A stretch of 64,000 nucleotides of DNA from CAWDDG01 sp963801065 (GTDB lineage Bacteria > Actinomycetota > Actinomycetes > Jiangellales > Jiangellaceae). The notes beneath the pieces were generated by a model. It was not told where the DNA came from and did no database searches. It saw only the letters and a list, made by a program, of their open reading frames with translations. Made by a program: the position numbers and the translations under genes. Numbering within the stretch: position 1 is the stretch's first letter; each line of letters begins with the position of its first letter. The DNA lies in contig CAWDDG010000007.1 in NCBI GenBank assembly GCA_963801065.1, positions 372,001 through 436,000 on the forward strand, read 5' to 3'. Shown here in pieces: positions 8,691-19,322 of this stretch.

Positions 8691-8777
8691 TCAGGCCGGC
8701 CGACACATCATGCTGCGCACCCGCCCGTAGTCCACGTGGCGGCGCGCCACGAGGAACAGCGGGATGGCAGACGACAT
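8691..8777 (-). CDS. Actinobacterial cys-operon leader peptide
   Basis: A 28-codon ORF, 109 bp upstream of sirA on the same strand. It starts MSSAIPLFLV and contains ARRHVDYGRV before a single Cys near the end (MMCRPA). This RRHVD-x-GR-x-x-S...C pattern is the recurrent putative leader peptide found upstream of sulfur-metabolism genes in Streptomyces and relatives. Its position suggests that ribosome stalling or completion reports cysteine supply and controls sirA-cysH expression. That is inference; no obvious antiterminator pair was modelled. Far too short for standard ORF calling. Confidence 0.75.
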   Translation of the reverse strand: MSSAIPLFLVARRHVDYGRVRSMMCRPA

Positions 8778-8929
8778 GCGGGGAATGGTGCCACGTCGAC
8801 CAGGCATGCCCGCAGCCGCCGTCCACGATCCGGACAACAGTCTCAGCATGCGACAACTGCGGGGGTCGCCTATGCCGACATCGACGTCCCGAAGGTCTGG
8901 CACTGCGCTCCCCGGTCGTGAGAGGCGGG

Positions 8930-11900
8930 CTACGGCCGATCAGTGCCCTGGTCGCCGGGCCGGCGTTCGACCACCGCGTGCACCGTGCGGCTGCTGCTCG
9001 GGACGGCGTCGATCAGGTCGACGCGGTTCGCCAGATCGTCGAGTGCGGCAATCAGCCGGTAGTTCACGGTGGGGATCCGGCGCCTCCTGGAGCTCGATGG
9101 CGGCACCACGTTGAACAGAGCGCCGATGTACTCCCGGCGCGCGGCCGACGCCGACGGCAGCGCCCGCGTCTGCATCAACCGAATGGCCTCCTGGACGAGG
9201 GCCGCGGCGGATTCACTGGTCCATTCGCCGTGACCCGAATGTGGCGCGACACCGAGCAGAAGTGCGTGAGGAGGCTCGCTCTGCGGGGCGTCGTAGTTAA
9301 TCGCCATGCCGGTGTTCTGCACCATGCTGGGCCGGAACTCGGACCACTCATCGATCACGAGACCGCAGTACCGCGTGTCGGATCCCGTCCCGAGTATCCC
9401 GTCGGGCAGGCTCAGGTAGATGCCGAAGTGGTGGCTGCGCGGCCGCTCCATCTCGCTGCGGACACTGTCCTGTGGGTCGTCGTCCTCGATGTCGGCGGTG
9501 GCCGCCTCCGTGGAGCGCCATGCCCGCTGGTCAGGGTCGTGGTCGACGAGCCAGCGGAGTGCGCGCAGCTTCCCGCGGATCGGTTCGTGTGGTTGCACCT
9601 CGGCCCCGATGTCGAGCACCTCCTCCAGCGGGGGCGCCGTCTGGGGCTGCTTCCTGAACGGGGGAAGCACTGGGAGCCCCTCCCCGTCGCACACCGCCTG
9701 AATGGCCGACACCAGCTTGGACCTGCGCTGCTCCGCCTCGCGTCGTGTGGTGGGAGCGGTGGCTGCGAACGCCATCGCGCTGCCGAGTCCGGCGTGCTTG
9801 TTGGCGAGCTCGGTCGAAATGGATTCGAAGCGACGGACGTGCTCGTTGGCTGCGCCGCCCGTCTCGAGCTGTTCGGTGGCGAAGGGCATGAGCGCCTCCG
9901 GCAGGCCGAATCGGGAACTTCGCAGGAGTGGGTCCTCGAGCGCCTCCCTGGCATCCGACAGGCGCTGTCGCATCGCCTCGACCTGTGCCGGCGGCGCCGC
10001 GGCATCGCGGAGCCGTTCAAGCTCGGCAGCTGCCAGGCGAACCTCGTCGAGCGCTTCGTCGAACTCGGCGACCAGCGCGGCCAGTCCGTTCGAGATCGTC
10101 TCAGCCCGTGTCGCCAGCGCACCGATGGTCCATGCGATCACCTCGACGATCTCGGCATCGGTGAGCCGATCCCCCGGTGGCGCGGCGGCGTTGACATCGG
10201 TTGCTTCGAGCGCCCGGCCTTCCCGGATCATCCGGCCGATCCCCTGGGCGATCGCCAGCAGGTCATCAGCCGAGGGTGTCCCGTGGGCGAGGTCGACCGA
10301 GATCGGCTGCACCTGGTTGATGTGGGTGACGAGGTCGGTTGCCGGCACCACCCCCAGGGCCGTCTGGATGTTGGCGCGCGTCTGCCACAGGCGGACGAAG
10401 CGATGGCGGGCCCGCAACATGATCTCGTTGCGTCCGCCGACCACGAGGTCGACTGGTGTCATCCCGAGGTCGGCCCCGACGCGCAGATCCCGCGTGAACG
10501 GGTGGCCGGCGCCATCCGGCACCGGCACGTTGACGCGGACGGCGCAGGACGCGAAGTCATCGATCAGCCGAGCCGCGAGCCGGCCCACAGCCGGCTCCAC
10601 CAGCTCCCGGGGGTTGCCACCCCCCAGCGCTCTCGGATCGAGCACCAGCGCGTACCGATGGGTGGAGCCGTGGCCGTCGCGATGGGTGGAGACGAAGGCC
10701 GTGCTCGAAGGCACCGGATCACCGGAGAGGACATTGATCCATGCGTTGGCGGCACCGTTGTTTCCCATGGCCATCTGGTGCACGGCTTCCGCGACGGTCA
10801 GGTCCGACATGGCGTCGAGGTCGTCGGCGAGCTGTGCGCGAAGGCGCCCGGCTGTTGCGATCTGACTCGCCGTGAGCCCGGCGAGGTCGGCGTCGGCGCC
10901 CTCGGCGAGCGCCAGGCCGTCCAGGAGCCGCTCCTGGTGGGCGGTGCTTCCCTCCCCGTGCGGGAGCGGATATCTGGCTCGAAGCTCGTGGATCAGCACG
11001 TCATGGCCGTGGTCGTGCAACCAGCGTTCCGCCCGGTATCCGAGCACCTCGCGGGGTCCGAGCCCCTCCCGCAACAGGTCGATCATCGCCAGTGCGCGTC
11101 GCACCCGTCGTGACGACAGGTCGAGATTGAACGCGCTCGTCTCGCCGTATCTCCGCCCGGCGGATCGCAAGAGACCAGCCGTGAGTGCCTTCTCCACGTT
11201 CGGGGTCTGGATGTAGCCGTCGCTCATCCCGGTCACGGACGCTGGACGCAGCGTGCCGAGGATCCCGTAGTAGCCGAGCTGGAGGCCGGCGGGTTTCTCG
11301 GCGCGGTGCGCGGCCAGACGTGCCGTTGCGATCGCCGTCAACCAGGCGTCGTTGCGCTGGTGCAGCAGATCGAGGACCTCCAGCATGAGGACCTCCAGGT
11401 CGTCCCTGGACAGCTGCTTGAGCTGGTCGAGCGCCGCGAGCAGCGCGCTGAGCCGGGGCTTGGTGGCAGGCGGCGCCTCCTCCGCCATGCGGGCCAGCGG
11501 CAGGTCGCGGAGCGACCGTGGGAGGCGCGCAGCGGTACGTTCCACGGTGAGTCTGAGCAACCGGAACAACAGCGGGGTGGACACGTCGGTCTGATCGGGG
11601 TCGGGCAGATCCGCCAGCGGCGTCGTCTGGATGTGACCGATGTAGTCACGCGGACCATGCTGTGGGCCCTCCACCAGCGGGCACCGCATCCCCCGCCGCT
11701 TCGGGTCCTGGGCGCCGGCGTCCAAGACATCGATGTGCTTGCCCACCGCGTTCAGCCGGAGGATCCGCTCGAGTCTCTCGGAGTTGTCGGCGGCGCCCGG
11801 TTCGATCACCGGCTGCCGGGCGGCCTCCTCCTGCAGGGCGCTCACCAGGCTCGAGCCCAGCCGGTGGACGAACCCGAAGGCGCGCCGTTGCGCGTCGCTC

Positions 11901-13108
11901 ATGTCGTCAGGCGCATCCACATGGCCCGCTTGCACGATCGGGAGGACACCGAATGGATGCATGTCGAGGCGGACGGCCGGCAGCGGGCCCCGTGCGGCGG
12001 CGTGGTCGACCAGGAAGTCGACAAGGTCGTCGCGTGCCAACCGGACGTCGGACAGCCACGAGAACAGGACGTCCACCAGCCCGGGCAGGAGAGCCGTCGC
12101 CATGGATCGGGCCTCGCGCACGCCGTCGTGGCCCGCGCCCACAGCCCGCAGCACCGTTGCGGCGTCCACGCCCAGTGCGGTCGCCAGGACGTGCGCGTCC
12201 GTGGACGGGTCCGACGCGGTCCGCCGCTCGGCGTACGTCGCCTTGGCCAATGCCGCGACGGGATCTCGCGCGACGACGTCGTAGGGTGTGCGGGCGTTCT
12301 CGCTGTTGTTCGTCGGGCTGTCCTGCTCCAGGAGCTCGACGTTGCCGTTGGCGATCGCGTCGCGCAGATAGGACTCGACGACCTCGGTGGCATCGCCGTC
12401 CCTGATGCCGACCGCGATCACCCAGCGGGCGTCGAGTGCGGCGGCAACCCGGCTCGGGTCGGTGACCTTCACGCCCATCCCGGCGCCGATCGCGGCCGGG
12501 AAGTCCGTGAGCCAGTCCCCGGCGGCAAGCGCCGCGGGCGAGTAGCGCAGGTCATCGCTGATCGGCCCGCCCTCGCCGAGCAGGGTCGCCGACGTCCCCG
12601 TGAGACCGAAGAGCGAGATGTGTCGTGGCAGGCCGATGATCCGACCCGACGCCGTGGCGAGGTCCTCGTCGGCGAACGCACCGCCGGTGCGCACCAGATG
12701 GACGCCGCGGTACACGCCGACCGTTCCGGCAAAGGTCTGCCAGGCGGTCACGACGCCTGGATCGCTGACGTCGAACCAATTTGTGCCCGTCTCGACGGCG
12801 CCGAGGAACGCGGCCAGGGCCGCCTGCTCCTCGGCGCTGGCGGGCGCAACGCCTTCGTGACTGAACGGTTCGTCGGGCAACCAGCGGAACCAGATCTCGC
12901 GTCGTTCGGTGGTCTCGGTCCCGAGCCGCAGTGGAGACTTCGTACCGAGGGCGGACACCGTGACCGGCCCCGATGAGCTCGGACGGCGGGACGCGTCCCG
13001 GCGAGCGCCTTCGGGGATCGATCCCAGGGTCACCAGCTCGCCGGGCTCGATGACGCGGTACTCCAGGCGCAGCGGCAGGAGCAGGAGGGGGTCGGCCTCG
13101 TCAGGCAT
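8930..13108 (-). CDS. Giant uncharacterised protein, last gene of DUF6603 operon
   Basis: A 1392-aa protein in one uninterrupted frame with no signal peptide or membrane segment. The N-terminal ~200 residues are beta-rich (DPLLLLPLRLEYRVI; REIWFRWLPDEPF). The middle contains alpha-helical stretches (ALLAALDQLKQLSRDDLEVL; LDLLHQRNDAWLTAIATARL). Residues ~1020-1090 look like a coiled coil (ALVAEFDEALDEVRLAAAEL...). The C-terminal region (HHFGIYLSLPDGILGTG) looks like a globular domain. I do not recognise a named domain; similar very large proteins recur beside DUF6603 genes. Its ATG overlaps the stop of the upstream gene (ATGCCTGA), implying translational coupling. No catalytic signature was identified. 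Confidence 0.8.
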   Translation of the reverse strand: MPDEADPLLLLPLRLEYRVIEPGELVTLGSIPEGARRDASRRPSSSGPVTVSALGTKSPLRLGTETTERREIWFRWLPDEPFSHEGVAPASAEEQAALAAFLGAVETGTNWFDVSDPGVVTAWQTFAGTVGVYRGVHLVRTGGAFADEDLATASGRIIGLPRHISLFGLTGTSATLLGEGGPISDDLRYSPAALAAGDWLTDFPAAIGAGMGVKVTDPSRVAAALDARWVIAVGIRDGDATEVVESYLRDAIANGNVELLEQDSPTNNSENARTPYDVVARDPVAALAKATYAERRTASDPSTDAHVLATALGVDAATVLRAVGAGHDGVREARSMATALLPGLVDVLFSWLSDVRLARDDLVDFLVDHAAARGPLPAVRLDMHPFGVLPIVQAGHVDAPDDMSDAQRRAFGFVHRLGSSLVSALQEEAARQPVIEPGAADNSERLERILRLNAVGKHIDVLDAGAQDPKRRGMRCPLVEGPQHGPRDYIGHIQTTPLADLPDPDQTDVSTPLLFRLLRLTVERTAARLPRSLRDLPLARMAEEAPPATKPRLSALLAALDQLKQLSRDDLEVLMLEVLDLLHQRNDAWLTAIATARLAAHRAEKPAGLQLGYYGILGTLRPASVTGMSDGYIQTPNVEKALTAGLLRSAGRRYGETSAFNLDLSSRRVRRALAMIDLLREGLGPREVLGYRAERWLHDHGHDVLIHELRARYPLPHGEGSTAHQERLLDGLALAEGADADLAGLTASQIATAGRLRAQLADDLDAMSDLTVAEAVHQMAMGNNGAANAWINVLSGDPVPSSTAFVSTHRDGHGSTHRYALVLDPRALGGGNPRELVEPAVGRLAARLIDDFASCAVRVNVPVPDGAGHPFTRDLRVGADLGMTPVDLVVGGRNEIMLRARHRFVRLWQTRANIQTALGVVPATDLVTHINQVQPISVDLAHGTPSADDLLAIAQGIGRMIREGRALEATDVNAAAPPGDRLTDAEIVEVIAWTIGALATRAETISNGLAALVAEFDEALDEVRLAAAELERLRDAAAPPAQVEAMRQRLSDAREALEDPLLRSSRFGLPEALMPFATEQLETGGAANEHVRRFESISTELANKHAGLGSAMAFAATAPTTRREAEQRRSKLVSAIQAVCDGEGLPVLPPFRKQPQTAPPLEEVLDIGAEVQPHEPIRGKLRALRWLVDHDPDQRAWRSTEAATADIEDDDPQDSVRSEMERPRSHHFGIYLSLPDGILGTGSDTRYCGLVIDEWSEFRPSMVQNTGMAINYDAPQSEPPHALLLGVAPHSGHGEWTSESAAALVQEAIRLMQTRALPSASAARREYIGALFNVVPPSSSRRRRIPTVNYRLIAALDDLANRVDLIDAVPSSSRTVHAVVERRPGDQGTDRP

Positions 13109-15879
13109 GACGCAGCATCCTCTTGGCGGGCACGACGGCCGAGATCGGCCGTTGCATGGTGGCCCGCGCGATGCTTGCCGACGTGCGCGCGGGTCCCCAC
13201 AGGGCGGAGCCGTCGGCGAAGGAGATCTCGCGGCTGAAGTCGATATAGCGGGCCGCGTCGAGCGTGACGTGTTCCCAGGACAGGTCGTCCGGGTCTTGCG
13301 GTACCGGACCGGTCGGCTGCGGCGTGGCGTTCCAGAACGCCTGCACGCTTCGGATCCGCACGGCGCGGAGCGACGCGTCCATCGTGGCGAACGGGAACGG
13401 CATCGCCGCTCGCCGCAGGTCGCGCCTGGTCCTGCGTTTGCCGTACGTGGCGATGTCGAGTCCGAAGCGGAAGCGGTTGGCCGGCTCGTAGATCACGAAG
13501 TAGTAGTCGTCGAGATCGGCCCGGATCTCGTCGACGGTGAGGTCGAACCCGTAGAACCCCGTGCTGTCCCCGACCACCCCGGTGAACAGAGGGTGGGTCG
13601 TGGACCCGCGCGTGGCGTTCCACGTGCCTCCCTGCGGAATGACCTGGCGGTTCGCAGCCACGAGCAGGTCCGGATACCTCCGGACGAGGTCGCCGTGGAT
13701 CACCAGGGTCACGTTCGGGTCGCCTCCGTCGCGGAAGTGGGTCCCGACGTGCCCGTTCCACAGGTGGAGGGGTCGCAGGTCGTCGCCGGTGACGTCATCG
13801 GCGGTGTGGCCCGTGCTCCAGAACCGCGTGAGGGCGGAGCCGCGCATGTCGGTGGGGAACTCCCTCCAGCGCAGCTCACGGTTCATCTCGTGGTTGGCTC
13901 CCGCCATGAGCGCCTCGATGTGGGCACGGTTCTCGACCAGGAGCGTGACGCTGTCGTCCGGGAGCTGTCCGGCGTTCGGGAGCAGATGGTCGACGTCCTC
14001 TTCCGCGACGTAGGCCGACAACGGGAGCGGGAGGCGTGGACTCCTCATGATCGGCTCCAGCGTGGTCTCCTCGGCGGACGCCGTACCGGTGACCAGCCCG
14101 GTGGCCTTACGGACGGGAAGCTCTCTGATCCGGTCGATCACCGCTTCCACGATCGTGGCGCTGTCGATGGGGCCCATCTCGAACGACGGACGGTCGAACG
14201 AGATGGTGGGAGTGGCCAGTGGCACCGGGATGAGCTGTGCCAGATCCGATGAGTCCGCCACGGCGGCCCGGTTCGCCTCCACTCGTCTTGTAGCCCGCCG
14301 CAGATCGGCCTGGGATGGCGCTGCCGCGGCGAACGTGCTCGCCAGGCCTGGGGCGGGCGCAGCGGACCCGGCTCGGCCCGCGGCGGTCGTGCGTCGCAGC
14401 ACGGTCACGTCCGGTCGTTTGGCGGCGAGGCGCCGTACGAGGGACGAGGCCTCGCCGTCGGGGACGCCGCGGACGCGCAGGTCGGCCCGCATGGTGCGGT
14501 TGCCGCCGAAAGGCGTCTTGATCGTGTGCATCAATGGCGCGGCGATCCGGCCGGCGACGCTCGGCGAGAGCGCGACGAGGTGCTTGCCGGCGACGACCTC
14601 GTTGATCCGGGTGAGCAGCTGCAGTCTGGCCCGCAGACGGTTGGCCAGTTGGATCTCGCCGACCTGCTGCCAGCACTTCGCCATGAACGCCTCTTGGTGA
14701 CGCTTCACGATGCGCGTGCCGACGCCGGCGGCGAGTCGCAGGCGCAGATCGAGGTTGACCTCGTGCACCCACGGCGTGACGGTGCTCGAGGCCTCGATGG
14801 CCTCGGGGCGGGCAACATGGCGCCCGTAGACGGGCAGCGCCACCAACGGGTCCTCCCGCTCGGGCCCGTCGGCGTCGTCGGGGAGGTCGCTGTCGATCAC
14901 GGCGGTCAGCGTCTGCTCGAGACGCGGGGTGAGCGGCGGTCACCTCGATCAGCGGTTCCACGCGTTGGAAGTCGACCTGCTGGAGTGCGCCCTCCGCCTG
15001 GAACGTCAACGTGGGATCGTCGACGTCGTCGTAGTAGCCCGGCCTGCCGGAGAACACCGGGCGTGTCCCACCGACCGGCACGTCCTGCCCCGGTCGAGAC
15101 CGGCCGCAGGCGCCGGACCAACGACTCGAAGTCCTCGAGCGTGCTGGTCCGCACCACCCACTGCCGGTAGCACGGGCAGCTCCACCGGGGTGCTGGTCGC
15201 GACGTCCCAGGCGAACGCATTCCAGGGTTGCGCTGGCGTGGTGGCGGAGAGCCCCGCAAGCCGGCCGGCTTCGAACGTGGGGACGAGCACGAGGGTGTAC
15301 GGTCGTGTTGTCGCGGAGGCGGCGGGGGCAGAGCAATCGCGCGCGACTGGCCTCGGGGGCCGCGCCGAGCGTCTGCGGCAGGCTCGCACCCCCATTGCCC
15401 CGGTCGACCTGCACATGCGCGAAGGCCCACGACTGGTCTGCGTTGGGCAGGCTCGTCATGGGGTTGAACACCTCGATACGCGCGAGCGGACCGCCACCCC
15501 CCAGATGACGGAACTCGGACGCTTCGAGCGCCACCAGCAGGAGCCATGGCCGCACGCGACCCGGTGTGCCCACGTCGAGCGAGTAGCGCCAAGGAAAGTC
15601 GGCGTCGACGAACTCCACGTAGGGGAAGTAGTTCGGCTCGACGGCTCTCGATGTGGCGCTGGGCTCCACCCTCGCCATCGCCGATGGGTCGAGCGACACG
15701 ATGTCTCCGGCACCGAGGAGCTCGGCCGCGACGTCGTGGGGGGCACCCTGGGCCACGCCGTCGGCCAGCACCTGCACCCCGATGCGCAGCTCCCGGCGGA
15801 CATGGCCCGCCGGTGGCGCGACCGCTCGGCCGGCAACCGCCGTGCGCAGATCGGGGAGCAGCATGTAGTCGTTGGCCAC
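13101..15879 (-). pseudogene. ~926-aa uncharacterised protein of the DUF6603 operon, four indels
   Basis: This is one long gene rather than several overlapping ORFs. From the GTG at 15879 (VANDYMLLPDLRTAV) the frame runs to LLCPRRLRDNTT. It then shifts near 15300 (YTLVLVPTFEAGRLAGL), near 15172 (YRQWVVRTSTLEDFESLVRR), near 15095 (GQDVPVGGTRPVFSGRPGYY), and near 14935. After that it is open to 13101 for about 600 residues (VYGRHVARPEAI; WVHEVNLDLRLRLAAGVGTR). The joined sequence resembles a family of ~900-1100-aa hypothetical proteins with PNTAY-type and YGRWHA-type segments that I associate with DUF6603 neighbourhoods; function is unknown. The start follows the DUF6603 stop by 8 bp and the end overlaps the next start by 8 bp. 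Confidence 0.7.
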
Positions 15880-15887
15880 GACCCGTC

Positions 15888-18800
15888 CTATCCCACGGGA
15901 GCAGCGAAGTAGCGGGCGATCACCCGTTCGTCGCGCCCCAGCTGCTTCATCATGGCCGACAACGGCCCGGTCACGACGCTGCCGTCCGCGGCACGGATGG
16001 GTCTTGGACCCCGGTCGACCGCCGCCTCGCCGACGGCGACGTACGTGACGGGCTGCACGGCGATGCGCCGGCGTCGCAGAACCTCGGCGACATAGTTGCC
16101 ATTGAGGGGTGCCGATGTTCGTTCGGCCGTCATCCGGATGAACCGGTCGATCACCACCGGATCGACCGTGTGATCGCTCAGCGGCCGGGTGTCTTCCTCG
16201 TCGTCTCCGAGAAAGACCGTCTCGTATGCGAAGTCGAAGGTCTGGGCGGCGCTCTCGTCGATGATCACGTCATCAGGGCCGCGCAGCTCGATCCCGCTCT
16301 TGTACGGCTCGGTAGCGCGGCCACGCAGCCGCTCCGACTCGGTGAGGTCGAAGAAGGCGCCGCGGACGAACTCCGACGTGGCGTCCTTGCCGCCGATCGC
16401 CGAACCATCGTCGGTGAAGGCGAGGTCGAAGGTGCGCTCCTCGACCAGGCGGGACGTGCCGATGCGGTCGATCGGCACCGCGAGCGGGAGGGCCCGCTGA
16501 AGAAAGCGCACGCCGCCGCTCGGATCGACGAGCGCGTGCTCCGGTCGACCCTGACCGGCGAAGCCCACTCCGCTCACCCGCGTCGACACGGCGATCGGCT
16601 CGAAGCCCTCGGCGGCCTGCACGGCGGTACGGAGCAGGTGCACACCGTCGACCACCTGAGCCGTCTCGATGATGGGATCGCCCCATGTCTTGTTGACCTC
16701 GACCTTGACGGATACGCCCAGGACGGAGGCACGGACCGATCCGTTGATCTCGTACCGGTTGGGACCGCGAACCCGCAGGTCTCCGCTGATGCCGCAGATC
16801 ACGTCCCCGTCGAGCAGCAGGTTGAGGCCGAGCCACAGTTTGGCGTCGAACGCGAACGGATCGAAGGTAATGAGCGCGTCGAACCCGACGGAGCCCTCCA
16901 CCGCGAAGCGGCCGACGAAGATGATCTTCGGACCCTTGACGTAGAGGCTGGCGTTGGCGCCCGCCTGCACCGAGTTGAGGGTCACGGCCAGGTACGCGGT
17001 GAGCGTGAGGCTCGGATTGTTCGTCGCGAAGTCGATCGTCATCCGTTGCAGCGTCGGGAACCCCGGAGGCGGCGAGAACTCTGGGTGGAACCCTCCGACC
17101 GAGGCGACCAGACCTGCACGGGAGCCCCACCCGGTCCGCAGTGCCGCCTCGCCGCTCACCGGCCACGACAGGATGCGCGAGTTGGTCAGTCTGGCGTCGA
17201 AGCCGATGGCGCCGGTGGCGAAGTCGACCGTGCCGATGAAGTCGATCTGCAACACGACGATGGCCGCCGACTTGTTGGGAAGCACCGCCGCGAGCGAACC
17301 CAGGATCACCGCACGCGTCTGTGCTCCCAACTCGAGGACGATGCCGAGCTTGCCTTCGATCAGGGTCGGCGTGGGCCACGCCACCTTCGCCATCGGACCG
17401 ATCAGGTACTGGCCCCGACGCGGAGGGAAGACGGTCGCCATGTCCTCGAGGATGACGGCGGCGTCCTGGATCGGGGACCTCGGGAACAGGACCGAATCGA
17501 GGCGCCCCTGTGCCAGCACGGTCCGAAGCTCCTCGACGTCCACGCCGCGGTCGATGCCGATGATCCCGCCCACGCCGGTGAGCCTGAACCCGTAGCCCAG
17601 CTGGACGTCGAGGTCGCCGAAGATCGCGGCCAGGAACGACCAGCCGGCCTCCCCCGACGGCATCCTCGTCGTCAGCACGGCAAACGCTGACAGCCCGAAC
17701 GACTCGAATCTGAGCGTCAGCGCACCGCGATACTCGTGGTCGCCCCTGCGGAGCGCCCCGCCTCCGCTGATCGGCCCGGCGTCCAGACCGGCGGCGTATC
17801 CCGTCGGGAATCGGACGCCGACATCCAGATCGAATGTGCCGAACGTGCCGTTCGGATTCCCGGCGATCGCGGTGCGAAAGCCCAGCTCCTCCATGGACAA
17901 CGACAGCGGGCCGAGGGACAGATCTCCGCTCACCGTGGTGGTCAGGGCGACCTCGGGCCGGAACGCCAGCTCGAGCCCGAGCTGGCGCAGCCGCAGGACG
18001 CCGGCCAGGTCGACGCTCACCGGGATGCGCAGGCGCAGCCCGGAGCCCTGCTCGAGGTAGATGCCCCGTCCCAGCCGCCACCCGCCGACCAGGTCACCTG
18101 CGTCGGCCACGATCGGCGCTGAGACGATCTGCGACAGCAGGGCATCGTCGGACACGTCGACGACCAGCCGGAGCGCTCTGACACCGAACGCCACGTAGAA
18201 GTCGCCGTCCTCGCCCCCGACGCCGAGCGTGAACCCTTCCGCCTCGAGCCGGGTGCCGTCAGGGTCGCCCAGGACGAGGATCGCCTGTTGGTCGCCCGCC
18301 TTCGCCTTCTCGACCTCCATCCGGAACGACCCCGCAGGCACCGTGTTGTCCAGCACCCCCGCGTCGACGCGCAGACCCGAGGGATGCAGACCGAAGACGA
18401 TCCCGCCGGCGAGCTCGGCTCCGGCCTCGACCTGGAACAGCCAGGTCCCGTCGTCGGTGATTGGCCGCTGTCCGGTGAGTTCACCCCCGACGTAGGGCAT
18501 GACGCCGATGCCGCCGTCCTCCTCGACCGGTGCCGCCCGTCCCTTCATGGGGAACGCGATGAGACCGACGTCGACGTCGGTGTCACCAAGCAGCATTCGG
18601 TGCAGGGGCACGTCGAGACCAACGAGCGTCGCGCCATCCCCGGCGTGGTCGTCGACCATGTCGGCGAGCGGCTCGGGCAGCTCCATGGGAATCGCGGTCA
18701 CGCCGAGCTCGTCGATCAGGAGCGCGACGTTCGACAGCAGCCGGTTGGCGTCGAAGTCGGCTCCGCCGACCCCGTAGACCTCCTCCATCAGGTCGAACGG

Positions 18801-19322
18801 GGACCCGATGAACCGCTCGAGACGCTCCCACCGTATGTGGTACCGCTCGAACGCCACCGCCCGGCCTTCGGCCTCGCCGGGCTCGACCAGGTCGCTTTCG
18901 ATGACGCCGAGCAGCACGAGCGCCCGCAGCACCGCCGGAGTCCGGAACTGCAGATACTCCACAACCAGGAGATCGAGCACCTCGGAGAAGAAGCTCGGGC
19001 CGAGGTCGACACCCTCCAGAACGTCCGGCAACTCGCGCAACGCCTGGACCACGTCGGGCACCTCGGCGGCGATCCGCCGGAGGTCGGCGTCGTCGAGCGG
19101 CTGGCCGTCCCAGGCCTTCTCACCGAGCAGTTCGACGAACTCCGAGAGCACCTCCGCGGTGGCGGCGAGTGAGCTGACCGCCGCCTCCACACTGGCCGCC
19201 GCCGGGTCGTGACCCAAGCGCCGTATGAAGGTCCGGAAGCCGGCAGGCGACTCGAGCGCCAGGTACACGGGGGTGAGGAACTCGATGAGCTCCCCGATGA
19301 GCCGGTCAACGGTGGAGGTCAT
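15888..19322 (-). CDS. DUF6603 domain-containing protein
   Basis: A 1144-aa protein. Residues 1-200 are helical. The central ~600 residues are a long series of alternating beta strands typical of DUF6603: ALTLRFESFGLSAFAVLTTR, WSFLAAIFGDLDVQLGYGFR, GVGGIIGIDRGVDVEEL, GPMAKVAWPTPTLIEGKLG, MTIDFATNNPSLTLTAYLAV. The C-terminal ~200 residues differ (FDLTESERLRGRATEPYKSG) and may be an adaptor. No signal peptide, transmembrane helix or catalytic motif is visible. The amphipathic strand pattern resembles barrel, groove or scaffold proteins, but this is only a resemblance. Its ATG overlaps the upstream stop (ATGA). It is likely the structural core of the operon product. Confidence 0.8.
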   Translation of the reverse strand: MTSTVDRLIGELIEFLTPVYLALESPAGFRTFIRRLGHDPAAASVEAAVSSLAATAEVLSEFVELLGEKAWDGQPLDDADLRRIAAEVPDVVQALRELPDVLEGVDLGPSFFSEVLDLLVVEYLQFRTPAVLRALVLLGVIESDLVEPGEAEGRAVAFERYHIRWERLERFIGSPFDLMEEVYGVGGADFDANRLLSNVALLIDELGVTAIPMELPEPLADMVDDHAGDGATLVGLDVPLHRMLLGDTDVDVGLIAFPMKGRAAPVEEDGGIGVMPYVGGELTGQRPITDDGTWLFQVEAGAELAGGIVFGLHPSGLRVDAGVLDNTVPAGSFRMEVEKAKAGDQQAILVLGDPDGTRLEAEGFTLGVGGEDGDFYVAFGVRALRLVVDVSDDALLSQIVSAPIVADAGDLVGGWRLGRGIYLEQGSGLRLRIPVSVDLAGVLRLRQLGLELAFRPEVALTTTVSGDLSLGPLSLSMEELGFRTAIAGNPNGTFGTFDLDVGVRFPTGYAAGLDAGPISGGGALRRGDHEYRGALTLRFESFGLSAFAVLTTRMPSGEAGWSFLAAIFGDLDVQLGYGFRLTGVGGIIGIDRGVDVEELRTVLAQGRLDSVLFPRSPIQDAAVILEDMATVFPPRRGQYLIGPMAKVAWPTPTLIEGKLGIVLELGAQTRAVILGSLAAVLPNKSAAIVVLQIDFIGTVDFATGAIGFDARLTNSRILSWPVSGEAALRTGWGSRAGLVASVGGFHPEFSPPPGFPTLQRMTIDFATNNPSLTLTAYLAVTLNSVQAGANASLYVKGPKIIFVGRFAVEGSVGFDALITFDPFAFDAKLWLGLNLLLDGDVICGISGDLRVRGPNRYEINGSVRASVLGVSVKVEVNKTWGDPIIETAQVVDGVHLLRTAVQAAEGFEPIAVSTRVSGVGFAGQGRPEHALVDPSGGVRFLQRALPLAVPIDRIGTSRLVEERTFDLAFTDDGSAIGGKDATSEFVRGAFFDLTESERLRGRATEPYKSGIELRGPDDVIIDESAAQTFDFAYETVFLGDDEEDTRPLSDHTVDPVVIDRFIRMTAERTSAPLNGNYVAEVLRRRRIAVQPVTYVAVGEAAVDRGPRPIRAADGSVVTGPLSAMMKQLGRDERVIARYFAAPVG

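Noticed and set aside
8681..11113. 810-aa plus-strand frame across the operon
   Set aside because: Antisense to the 1392-aa gene and composed of low-complexity GC-driven residues. No ribosome site or domain.
15546..17690. 714-aa plus-strand frame
   Set aside because: Antisense to the DUF6603 gene with no recognisable domains.
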